Positions 25,538 to 36,187 of a stretch of DNA of 64,000 bases are shown here, in pieces. Position 1 is the stretch's first letter; each line of letters starts with the position of its first letter. The notes under the pieces were generated by a model that was given only the letters and a program-made list of their open reading frames with translations, had not been told where the DNA came from and ran no database searches. Source of the stretch: Gnetum montanum (lineage: Eukaryota; Streptophyta; Gnetopsida; Gnetales; Gnetaceae); contig MNCI01004635.1 in assembly GCA_015680685.1 (NCBI GenBank), positions 1-64,000 of the forward strand, given 5' to 3'. The position numbers and the translations under genes are program-made.

Positions 25538-25820
25538 AGTACATATCATTTTTCTTGTGTTATATAGTTTAATCTATTTCTCTACACCTATTTTTTCTTG
25601 TATCAAGATTCCCGATGTGTTTTAAACTTTGTTACAAAAGATTATTTTATGATGTTAATACTTTGGTGTTTCAAATATTTAGCATCATATCACAATTTTC
25701 AAAATTTCCAATTTTCAATTGTAGTAAAATCCAAGGAAAATATGATAGCCATGTTGTAGTCTATTTTGTTGAAAGGAAATATGTAAACGAGAAAAATGCC
25801 TAAAGAGTATAAATACAATA
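25538..25820 (+). repeat. Downstream copy of the direct repeat flanking element B
   Basis: Begins at the first base after the 3' LTR (AGTACATATCATTTTTC) and matches 18649-18925. The following 25821-26733 is AT-rich with no gene recognised; a minus-strand 79-codon frame there has no features. Confidence 0.65.
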
Positions 25821-26733
25821 TGACTCAATATAGTTACATATTTCAAAGAGATTAATGGAACCATGCTTATGATGAAGAAATAAAAATTTTTAGATATCAA
25901 AAATAAGATCTTTGAAATAGGGTTGTGTAGAAATGTTTAAAATTTTAATAATTTTGATGTTATGTTATGACTGTGAACTACATAATAGTGTAATAAGAAC
26001 CTTCAAACAATGAAAGAAACAATGCAACAACCATCTCCATCAAAGTATTTAATTAAACTAGCACAAAATAAAGAACAGAAAAGTTTTTGTTGGGCTTCTC
26101 CTTGCAATTCTACCATCACAGTGTTAGTGTCACATAAAGAATAATTTGTTTCATTAATTTTCATTGTAAAATAAGCTTATGAACTTCACTCATAAACATG
26201 ATGATTAGAGAGTGTGAAACACATAAGTGAATTATCAATGATTTCAAGTTCCCAACTTAAGAAACTAGAGGTCCTAAGAAGAATAGAGATTAGAGTGACA
26301 AGGAATAAATTTAGATAAATTAAATAAGTTTGTAAAGATGGGATAAGGGCACCAAGATGGTAAAATACTTTTGTAAAAGTAGGTATGATAAACTCCACCA
26401 ATGCTAGTCCTAAGCTCAGATACAAAATGAGGAGGGTTAAGCGTTAGGTTGGTAGCTAGCTATAAAACCTTACCAAATCTCATTGATGAGTTTTTTTCTC
26501 TTTTAGATTTTGTAGATGCTAAGACATTTTCCAAATATAATTTGTATCATTCATAGGGCCTAATTACTTTGAAAAATAAGCAACAACTTACTAAAGCATC
26601 ATGTAGAAATGACATACAACATCGTCACCCAAAATAAAGATCTAGTTCTTCATAGAGGTAAATGATAAAAAACACTCATGTATCTAATCCCATTTTGTTG
26701 GGAAAAGGCTAGAATAATGATGATGATGATGAT

Positions 26734-27793
26734 TGAAACACCTCAAGGAAAATTTATATTTCAAACAAGAAAGCCTGGTAACCAGGTTTTGTTTTGGAAT
26801 ATGATTGGATTCAAGTGCAAACACAAATGGCATGATTTCACTTCAAAAATGTTATCTTGTGGCCTTGTTTTAGCCAAATTGTAGACCATTTTAACATATG
26901 AAATAAAATTCATGATCCACAAGCTATGATTTTTATTATGCCAATGTATAGGATCTAAAAAGTTAAAAGCACTGCCAAGTTTGACACCAAAAGTTAAAAA
27001 CCTAGGTGGCTCATATGTTATATTTTTGGGCCATGAAAATGGCTAAAAATGCTAACATTCTAAGGGAAATTGGTCAAAACTGATGGTGGTTAATACACTA
27101 CAATTTTCGGCCATAAAATTGGTAACTATTTCAAAAAGCTTGTGGAAATGTTATTGACACAAGAACAATAAATTCAAATACTATGTAAGCCAAACTTAGA
27201 ACAATTTTGAGGACTTTTTGGAAGATCTTGTTAACACACAGAAGAAATAGTCCTAAAATAAAGAGAAACCTATTTTAGCAAAGAGTAGAGAAGCAGTTGC
27301 AAATTTTGTAGCCTTTTATAGTCTTTTTTAAATGTAGATCATTGAGAGAAGAAAGAACCTGTCTTGACATTTATTACTAAGCAAATCGATCAAGAGACAA
27401 GTGTAGATTCCAATGCTGAAAACACCTTGTATCCTACACCAAATATTAAACAAATATTCCTTGTATTCTCAGCATTTTGAAGCCAAAAATTTGTACTCTC
27501 TAAACCTTTGTTTTCACAATATTTCATGATATTTAATATAAGGTTTGCAGTTTTTATTTTGGCCACATCATTTCCCTCTCTTTCCATTCTTAGTCTAGCA
27601 CTAAATCACTATTTCACATGTTATAGTTTGTCTTTGTTTATAGCACTCAGTAACAAATTTTCTATGCCCTTAGGTAATCAACAAGATTGCCTAAGATGCC
27701 CCAGATCCTTTTGAGACCTATGGATCCTATGATTAAAACTATTTCATATGAGTTATTTCGGTAATCTAGCATTGATTTTTTTCTATCATTACA
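26734..27793 (+). repeat. 5' LTR of element E
   Basis: 1060 bp, matched along its length by 43917-44993. It contains an internal duplicated block: GGTGGCTCATATG..GGGCCATGAAAATGG near 27005-27050 and a diverged copy near 27085-27120. ATGCTAGAAGGAGGATC at 27803-27819, just after it, may be the primer site; the tRNA was not identified. Confidence 0.85.
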
Positions 27794-28695
27794 ATTTTCT
27801 TATGCTAGAAGGAGGATCTCTACCTAACTTCTTCATCTAAAACTCATCTACAAAAAATTCTCTATCTATTTCTACTAACATAGTGTATTTGACAAAACAA
27901 AAATTGTTTTGGTTTTTCTGTAAGCCCAACGTCTGACATTATAGCTAGTTTCATTTTTATAATTAATGAAAAAATAAATTAAAATTTTTTTTTCATTTTT
28001 ATAGTTGCAATGCATATTGCTTTCCCTACTCCCTGTATTTATAGTTTTTGAGTTCTTATTTCATTCTTTGCATTTATAATTTTCTACGAAGTTTTGCCTA
28101 TATACACTATAGCCTTTTCCCATTTTCTCAGCGTTGCTTAAATACAATGGAAAAATTATTATTATGTTTGCAATTGCAATTCACTCCATTTTTCTTATTT
28201 TTAAAGTTAAGTTTATTGCTTGATTTCTTAAATATGCTAGACATCATATACACTACAATCTCACAAGCTATAGCTCTCATACTTACAACTCTAGTATGCC
28301 ACAAGCTTATACACTACAAGCTATAAGCATTTACGCAGCTACTTAGTCTCACATAGTTTATGTCTTTTGTGTTAATTATTCTATCACATGACATAGTAGT
28401 CATGGCCTGGAACTAGGAATCTACTTATGTATATGGCCCTAAGGACCCAGCCATAAGGAAGTGAAGCCAATTAGGACTTAACCTAGTTCATGTAAACATC
28501 AACAAACAATATTATAACTTCATATGTGTAAAAATCCAAGCAGGTCTATGCATCCCACGTAAGGAGTTTGATTTTAAATGTTAATATGAGGTGATCCACA
28601 AGAATGGGAAGGAATATATCCCTTTATCATACAATCATATTAAATTATCTAAATTCTACATGCACCTATTGACACAATTAGTAAATGTAGATGAT

Positions 28696-29687
28696 TGATG
28701 AATCATTAGTTGGCTAGGATATCTGACAAAAAGTCAATTTTTGGTTAGCTCTGATATCTTAGCCTTGATATCTTGGCTCCAATATCTTACCACTGATAAC
28801 TGGGCCTCAATAACTAGCCCTCAATAACTAGGTCGCAATGATTGGGCCCTATCAATGAGGCCCCATCAACGTGGCCCTATCGATATAAATGTTGCATTGA
28901 CGAGGCCCTGTTGATGTAGCCCAACAATATAAGCTATAAATACACGCTCACGACTATGTTTATTACATTCTTTAATTAATAGAGTAGCTAAACTCTTGTA
29001 GTTTTATTCCATAATTTTAAAGAACAGTCAGTGAGTGCTTGCAATGTGAATCTGAGTCAGTTGTATGGTGTCTTATTCAAGTGGCAATGTACCTGGACAC
29101 ATTTCATGAACAGAAATAAGATCGAAATTGATTCTTATTCATTGAAGCACTTTAACTTAGATTAAATTTAATTTTAATGAAATTTATATTCCATGTACTT
29201 AGTTAATATTTATGTTTCCATGCATGTTAATGAATTAGCAAAATGAGCATGACCAGTTTTGAGTGTAAACACATATTCGCTTGGTAATCCCAGCAACATT
29301 ATTACTTGGTTTGTCCAATAGCATAGCACTTAGTAATCCCAGTTGTGGATACATGGGTCCAGGACATGTATGGTAAGCTAGAATGGACACTCATCAGTCA
29401 TAGGCTAGTTTAGACTTTATCTTTATGTTGTTCATTAGATTAAGTAATTAATTTCTTTCTTATCATCAGGAGTAGCACAAGGCTGAAACAACATCAAGAA
29501 TCATATACCTCACATTGAACTAAACCATATGTGACAAAGCTACCACTAGTCTAAGTTGAAAGATAGCGAACTATGATTAAGGCATAATGATTTAGATGCC
29601 ACAACTAGTCCCATCCACTAAATTCAACCGAATCATGTGTGAATGCTTGTGATTTGTATGGTTGGACATAGGGGGTACCTTGCCACT
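28696..29687 (+). repeat. Solo LTR D (main part)
   Basis: The LTR runs TGATGAATC to TTGCCACT, with the final CATCA displaced to 35890-35894 by insertion of element C. The host duplication is ATGAT (28691-28695 and 35895-35899). TATA box at 28935-28942. U3 carries a run of degenerate 15-20-bp units (GGCCCTATCAATGAGGCCCC and similar, about 28795-28925). R-U5 resembles the other family LTRs (TGTATGGTTGGACATAGG). No internal region remains, so LTR-LTR recombination is likely. Confidence 0.75.
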
Positions 29688-30484
29688 TGATGGGACGTGA
29701 TATCGCATAGGCTACGATATCGCGTACGTGATATCGCAGTCTGCCGCCAGTTCTATAAATAAGAGGCAGCTCTCCCTTATTTAACAACTGAGATTAGATT
29801 GTAGCTAAACTCTGGCAGTTTGATCTCTCCAGAGATAGATTATTTTCTAGTGTCTGCCCGCAGTGTGGTGAATGTAATTGTACGACATCCTTTATTCGAG
29901 TGTGACGTACTTGGACACACACATGATTGGCAGTAAAGATTGAGATTACTTCATCATTGCAACATTCACTTTATTTATTTATTTATTTATTTGTTATTTA
30001 CTGCTTTCCTAATTAGTCTCTCTCTTACCCTTAAACTCATATTAAAACGCGGAATGAATACGACTTGATTACGAGCATTTAAGTGTGACTACTTGGTAAC
30101 CCAGCAGCATACCTAGGATCTGCGCTTGGTAATCCCAGTGGTAGTTGTGCACGAAGTCCAAGATCTGTATGGATAATCAAGGAACAGATGCTCATCGCAC
30201 TTAGGCTAGATTAGATTCTTTTGTCCTTTCTCTCTTAGCTTAGATAATATTACTTTCCATTGCCCTCAGGAGTAGCATTAGAGTAGAAACCCATCATACA
30301 CCTCACTCTGGACTAAACCATATGTGACAAATATAATACTAGTCCAGGTGGGAAGACAGTGAACTACAACCTAAGGCTAACTATCTAGGTGCCACAACTA
30401 GTCTGTCTACAGAGTTTGACCGGATCGCGTGTGAAAACGCTCGTATTCGTATGATTGAGTGTAGGGGTACCTCGCCACTCATCA
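29688..30484 (+). repeat. 5' LTR of element C
   Basis: 797 bp, TGATGGGACG to CACTCATCA. U3 palindromic ATATCGCG motifs at 29700-29740, TATA box at 29754-29761. U5 holds two copies of the CTTGGTAAYCCCAG motif near 30090-30145. Confidence 0.85.
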
Positions 30485-30504
30485 TTAGCAATGTTGCCAG
30501 GGAC
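30485..30504 (+). promoter_or_regulatory. Primer-binding site of element C
   Basis: TTAGCAATGTTGCCAGGGAC, a tRNA-Asp-complement-like site in the same position as in B and G. Confidence 0.65.
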
Positions 30505-30626
30505 AGTGCTAGTTATCTAGATTAGTTATATCATACAAGGTCATTGTAAATGACTTAACAATATATCTTTTAGAAAAAAAACTATTATTAAAAGCCACAT
30601 CTAAATTCACACACAATTTCACAACT

Positions 30627-32617
30627 ATGCCTCTCCTACAAGATTACGATAATGCCACACTTAGTAAGGAAGTTCATTAGAGAACCAATGAACTATATGA
30701 CGATGAAGATTGGAGTACACAACCTGAAGTGGGGGTTTCTTATAAACATGAATGAAAAAAATGTCGTCCCAACACACGAAAGCATAACTTACTCGATGAT
30801 GATGAACCCCTACTAACCACTACAAGCTTAACGCAAATACAAGAGGCTATTCGAATCTCTCATAGGCATCGTAAAGAGAGCTATCTACCCAAGCTCGATT
30901 TTAAAAACTTCCCTACTTTTTCAGGAGGCTATGACTTAGATCCACATCAACATTTACAAGCCTTCTATGATGCCTGTACATGGAACAACATTGATAATAG
31001 GTGGCAAAAACTTAAGCTCTTTCCCATGAAACTCGTTAGCCAAGCAAAAGTATGGTATAGATGGTTAAAACCAAATTCAATACGACGTTGGTCAACAATG
31101 GTAGAAGTATTGAATGAAAAATATCAAACCTATGCAAGAGTGTCAGCCTTGAGGAAACAAATCCAAGAGTGGAAACAAGCACAACATGAACCCTTGGACA
31201 TGGCCTTAGAAAGATATTACGCATTGTTAAACAACTGTCCAGGCCATGGGTTTTCCGAGGAAAGGCTAATGTACCATATTATTGATGGGCTTCGTAATGT
31301 AACTAGAGAGACCTTAGGAATGTATGCCCAAGGTCAACTATACAAACTACAAACCCATCAAATCCAAGAGCTTATTAAGTGGGTAGAAAAAGAAGAAGGA
31401 GAATTGGCTAGATGGGAGAATGTTGAAAAACATCAACAGGACCAAAATCTCAACTTAATAAAGGTCCATGATCATAAAAAGGAGAAATCAACCAATCTCA
31501 AGGTGGAAACATCATCTTTGTCAACACAAAAAACATTAGAAGAAGTCGAGGCCAAGATCAATAAGATGTTGGAATGGACGTATCAAAAGTGTGGAGAATT
31601 TATCAACATTATTGGAGATAGAGTTTTGACAACCCAAGAAGCAGGACAAAACATTAGACATTCAAAAATAAGGGATAAGAAAAATAAGAGCTCAACTGTC
31701 AATCATACATATGAATGCAACATATTCCTGTATGATCACCCCAAGGGTCAATGCCCAATCTTGTTACATCTACATGAGCATTGGAAAACATGTTACATCT
31801 AGAGTTCGTACAGAGATACTATGTTCAATCATAGTCGCAACAATCCCAGTCATGGGGGAGACCAACCCTAGACTGGAGGGACCCTTCTTATCATCCGAAT
31901 CCAATTGCTTATCAAGTTCAACATCCTGTTTCTCCAGCTGGGCCAACATACTGTATCTCACTACATTACTATTCTCCACAACACTACCAACCCATGCCTC
32001 CAACACAACTACCACCTTGTGTACCCTATGACCCTCCTAACTTTCAACATTCTCATTTTTTCCCTCCTTCTACATTGCCACCAACTATTCCTAAGGTGTC
32101 TGCACCACCACAACAACCCATGAACGACACTTGTGCTACTACTACCAACAGCAGTGAAAAGCCTTCTCAACATCAAAAGCATCCTTTCTTTAAAAATGAC
32201 CGTAAGAAGGGACAATGTAATTTAGAGGCCACTACATCCTACGACTCAGCACAAGTCCCACACTATGATGTACCCTTACCATCAAACCCCACACCTCATG
32301 TAACTTCATCAGGGCCACCAACTCACACTCCAACAACAATACGGCCCAATGACCACATGAATGGAGAGAAACAACCCAATCCTTACATACCATCTAACGG
32401 TCACCAACATCATAGTGGGTCAACTCATTATCCGGGAACTACATCGCATAAATTGCCCCACTATGCTCATTATAATCAAGTGTGTGAAACCCGATGGGGT
32501 AAATATGACCAAGCCAGAATACTTCCAAAATGCAAGGATCCCCATCGTCAATTATTAATCCTTGCCGTCCTCAACCATTTAGCTATGAAGGATATCCCCC
32601 CTTATAATAGCAAGTAG
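30627..32617 (+). pseudogene. Gag of element C (long ORF, broken at start)
   Basis: The N-terminal part from 30627 (MPLLQDYDN) has stops. The core is open for 258 codons (31026-31802): AKVWYRWLKPNSIRRWSTM (the A-x-W-Y/F-x-x-L gag signature), LRKQIQEWKQ, LERYYALLNNCPGHGF, IDGLRNVTRETLGMYAQGQ. A Lys/Glu-rich helical region (about 31390-31640) and a knuckle-like CNIFLYDHPKGQCP (one Cys is Phe) follow. A Pro/Thr/His-rich tail of 207 codons continues in another frame (31994-32617). It is the best-preserved gag in the window and would form the RNA-packaging shell. It ends without a downstream pol. Confidence 0.8.
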
Positions 32618-32979
32618 GATTAATAAATTCTTTTTATTTTTATTTTTTATTTTACAACTTTTTTTTTCCAATTTTTCATTTTTCAACTTTTTGTTTTATC
32701 TTCTTATATTTTGTGTTTTTGTCTTTTTTATGTTTTTGTAAGTAATCTTATCTATGAATAAAACACTCATGTGGATCATTGGTTGAGGTGTGTTCTATGT
32801 TATTAAGTCTCAAATGATCAATTATGTCGACAATGAGCCCATTACATCCATCCATCCATTCTACAAATAAGAGGTTCTGTTCGAGGGTGCAGTGATATTC
32901 TTGAAATTTTTAAAACTTAAAATTAATTTTTTGTTCATTGTACCCAGAATGAAGAAGGACGAACCAAGAGGGAATGATT

Positions 32980-33720
32980 AGGGTGTGACATCAAGGGAAC
33001 TTGTGGATTCTCCTTGGTGACGTCTATGGGAGTTATCATGCAACATGGTTGTACTAAGATCCTTGTAGATCTAATGAAAAATGGGAGTAAGATTAATCAA
33101 AAGGGCACTCAAAAATCCAATGCTATTTTAGGGGGTTCCACTGGAAAGACATGCACACCCATGCCTGAAGGTTGACAGCTTCTCTGGATTCAGTATTCAA
33201 AAAGAAAGAAGAAGAAAGAGAAAAGAAAAAAAGAAAAACAAAGTGCCATAAAATAAAAGTCACTCCTCCCTTGAATAAAATGCCAAGTGATCGTACGCCT
33301 TGTTGTTATGGTACTCTCATAGTTGTTCATCATGGGATGAAACAATGCGATGTCACTGGTCAGAGGAACGGACTTGGCCCTAATCTTGGAACGATGGGTT
33401 AATGACATGTTAATCATGCTTTACATGTAGGATTCCCTGTACCTGGGGTCAATTACCTCATGTCCCAATCTCTACGATCCCTTTCTATAGTTCGTCTCAT
33501 CTCATTGTTCATGTAATTGTAGCTCGTGTCCCATGTAGCATAGAATTTTCATCTCATTCCGGTGATATTTACATGTGTGTGTTTTGTGGAGTTAGTGTGG
33601 ATTACATTTAACCCTTCTAGTGCCCATGGACACTTTAAGTGTGGTTACACAATGGCATTATAGGTTAGAACTTGCTTTGGGGAGGACCCACTTGCATAAT
33701 CTTTTGTAATCTTCACTTAT
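32980..33720 (+). repeat. Conserved 3' non-coding module (copy in C)
   Basis: Patchwise match to A (97-850) and B (22985-23745), starting GGGTGTGACATCAAGGGAAC and ending near GCTTTGGGGAGGACCCACTT. It lies directly downstream of gag where pol would be expected. Confidence 0.65.
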
Positions 33721-34002
33721 GACATAGCTCACACACACCATTTCTTACCCTTAGCATAATTTTTCACTTGATTTTCTTTCCCTACTATTATCCCTTTGAA
33801 TTTCAACGTTCTAATGTACCATTACATACCCTTTTTCTTACCACCCATGGTTTTATTGGTAAAATCCACACCGTCATCATTAATTGTGCCTCTGGACATA
33901 ATGCAATTGCCCTAGAACTCCTTGATAATAGTTAATGTCCTCAATTTCCAATGTTAATTTCAAGAAAATCCTTTACAAAGTTGGTATTCTCATGGTGTCT
34001 CA

Positions 34003-34100
34003 TGTCACTAGGGACATGATATCGTGTATGTGATGTACCGTATGCAATATTGCATCCCCGCCACCTATAAATAGATCACCCCTTGCAACACTTAGCATCA
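34003..34100 (+). promoter_or_regulatory. U3-like palindromes plus TATA box before the post-gag ORF
   Basis: GACATGATATCGTGTATGTG and CAATATTGCATCC, then a TATA box at 34066-34073 (CTATAAATAG) with spacing like that in LTR U3. It lies 680 bp before the Athila-type ORF and 170 bp before a polypurine signal. It may be a decayed partial LTR or an internal promoter. Confidence 0.45.
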
Positions 34101-34245
34101 TTTTGTCATTCACACCAAGAGAGTTTTTGAAATTTTTCTCTGCGACTTGCGATTGAGTGACCCTTGCTTGTTTCCTCATATCTCACTAGCTAGTACTCCG
34201 ATTTTCATTCCATTTGAACCTGCTAGAACACAGAGTGCTCAACTT

Positions 34246-34256
34246 AGTCATGGGGG
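34246..34256 (+). promoter_or_regulatory. Polypurine signal (element C)
   Basis: AGTCATGGGGG, identical to the copies in A, B and G, here upstream of the post-gag ORF. Confidence 0.5.
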
Positions 34257-34751
34257 AGGGACACTTGTCAAAAAGTGCCTAACTTTTTTTGAAATTTATC
34301 ATCGCCCAAAGGACATCAACTAAGGCAATTAACTATAACACTTAGAATAATTGTGCCTAAAAATCATTTAATCCCTAGGTATACCGGGAGACTAAAATGG
34401 AAACCACCTACGTCACAGGACTCATTATTACATACTTTTGGGCACTATCACATGTGATAACATAAGATCATTAATAAAGGCAAGTAGTAAGGCATAACTT
34501 GACTTTAAAAACAACCTTATAATGCTTGGCCCATGTGATTGCAGATGGCCCCGAAATGTGGACAATAGGAGGGTCCTACTCAAGGTGGAAAGAAACGATC
34601 TTAGAGAGGTGGAAGACAAGGTCCTAGTGGACAACATGTAGAATAGGAGGAGTAATCATTCAACATTTAGCAAGATGAACCTCCTACTGGATAGTCCAGG
34701 CAGGCAGAAGGAGGAGCTGTTGTAGCACCTAAACCGGGACAACAACTCACA

Positions 34752-35799
34752 TTGCCCCAAGATTGTGTTCAGGCTATCCATGAGAAGTCCACATTCGCTA
34801 CAGTGATTGTGGACTTGAACTTTGAATCATTCGCAGATTTCACTCCTGAGGCCGTTATGGATCACCTCAAAGGATCTCCCTTATGGCCTATCCTCTCTAA
34901 AAGCGGTGTCTGGTACATTGGAGAGACGTACCAATTTTGGCACAATAGGGAGCAAGGCACCACTGTTAATATTTTTGGTGTGACAATTGACTTCTCTGCA
35001 TAGGCCATTTTAGAAGTGTTAAACCTTCTGAATACAGGGCCCCAGGTTGCTCGGTTATCCACCTGTTTAGACCCCAATGTGTGAAAGAATTGGTTGAAGA
35101 AGGCTTATGGCAGAGATAAAACATTTGGTGAGTTGACGATGGAAGAGAGGGTTTACTTCATAATTGGGACATATCACCTTCCCCACAAAGGACCTAAAAA
35201 TAATATTGATGTATGCCGCTAGAGGATGTGCAATGTTGATGGGAAAGGTTAACGCTAACCTACCCCATCTATATTTGACGAAGATCCTGAGGCAGTTCGA
35301 GGAATGAAAGATAGGGAAGATGGCATTGCCTTTCCCTTGTCTTATCAAAAAGCTTTGCCAACATGCTGGTATTCGACGATACACCAATGATGTTCTCCAA
35401 AAAGCCCAAACTGCTTTATATGCTGAATTGCTAAAGGTGCCAGCTCCAAGAAAAAGCACTAGTGAAGAGCTAGGACCAGAACAAGAAGAAGAACATATGG
35501 CTAGACCCAGTCAACCTCCAGCCACGGGTCCTAGTCAACAACAAGAAGCAGGGCCTAGCATAGGCAATGATCAGCCGCCACCACCGCAAGACTACAGACC
35601 GTCGATGAGCCATCTTAGGCCCATTGCTGAGGTAGTCAGTTGGGGAAGTTGTGATAATGCAAACCTCTTCTACATCATCGATGATGCCAGGCAGACTACT
35701 ATTTCGTTGGATCACACAAGGGGTGAAGTCTCCATTCACACAGGAGGAGGGGAAAGTAGATGGTCACAACAGATCTCAGGAAATGCATCATCTTTCTAG
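34752..35799 (+). pseudogene. Athila-type post-pol ORF (plant transposon protein-like)
   Basis: Two main frames are separated by stops. The first is 34752-35003: FESFADFTPEAVMDHL, then WYIGETYQFWHNREQGTTVN. Readable sequence continues (ERVYFIIGTYHLP) to 35320-35799, which opens LPFPCLIKKLCQHAGIRRY and then turns Pro/Gln-rich (PSQPPATGPSQQQ). The LPFPxLIxxLCxxAG pattern and the position are those of the extra ORF in Athila-like plant elements, sometimes called env-like. No signal peptide or membrane segment is visible. The family is recalled from pattern, not searched. Confidence 0.6.
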
Positions 35800-35859
35800 G
35801 TGTAGTTAGAGACTAGTGAAGGGGCCACTGTGGTGGTCATGCAACACCAAAATGCCACG

Positions 35860-35884
35860 GCCTATGCGATATTGCGTCCCATCA
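35860..35884 (-). repeat. Inverted copy of the U3 start at the right end of element C
   Basis: The minus strand reads TGATGGGACGCAATATCG then CATAGGC, against TGATGGGACGTGATATCG then CATAGGC at 29688: 23 of 25 identical. CCACT follows, then the last five bases of LTR D and ATGAT. Confidence 0.8.
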
Positions 35885-36187
35885 CCACTCATCAATGATG
35901 ATGGAGAAGTAAGTAAAAAAGCTAGTTTAGGATCTCACCTTGAGGATCAAGAAGAGTTTGGGACATACTATAAAGCTAATGTTCATCTAAGGGATCCATT
36001 CCAACAATCCATTGCAATAGTAACCATGACCAACCCCATGTACTTAATATCAATAGTAAACCAAGCATCTCTTGCGACCTCTATGTACCAAAACTCTCAT
36101 CCCACTTCTTTGTTTGCTTCTATGTTTACCTCCACGTCTTTCATTATAGTGCCTCAACCTTTGCTAGTAATTTCCTTCATGCCTTAA

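Larger units (their letters stand above)
29688..35884 (+). mobile_element. Element C: pol-less Athila-like element with inverted U3 ends
   Basis: C starts with a normal 5' LTR (29688-30484), followed by a primer site, gag (30627-32617), the 3' non-coding module, a promoter-like U3/TATA block, a polypurine signal (34246-34256) and an Athila-type ORF (34752-35799). The target duplication CCACT (29683-29687, 35885-35889) lies in LTR D. The right end is not a normal LTR end: its last 25 bases (35860-35884) are the reverse complement of the first 25 bases of the 5' LTR with two mismatches. No protease, RT or integrase is present. Confidence 0.78.
28525..36187 (+). pseudogene. E ORF N-terminal region, split by insertions D and C
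   Basis: Before the insertion the frame reads ICVKIQAGLCIPRKEFDF, then after one stop YEVIHKNGKEYIPLSYNHI and TQLVNVDD, ending at 28695. It resumes in phase at 35900 as DGEVSKKASLGSHLEDQEEF and runs to a stop at 36185-36187. Removing 28696-35899 (inserted DNA plus one ATGAT copy) restores an uninterrupted VDDDGEV. Function is unknown; the position suggests the gag N-terminal part. It is the best evidence for the insertion boundaries. Confidence 0.7.

Noticed and set aside
28795-28925. CRISPR-like array
   Set aside because: Units are degenerate and contiguous without unique spacers, and lie in an LTR of a plant genome.
30484-30504. tRNA gene at the tRNA-Asp-like sequence
   Set aside because: Only the 3'-end complement is present, at the LTR boundary, as in a primer-binding site.
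29688-35884. Reading C as a DNA transposon because of its inverted ends
   Set aside because: The left end is a complete LTR with TATA box and primer site, gag follows, and the duplication is 5 bp as for LTR elements. Inverted ends alone do not make it a DNA transposon.
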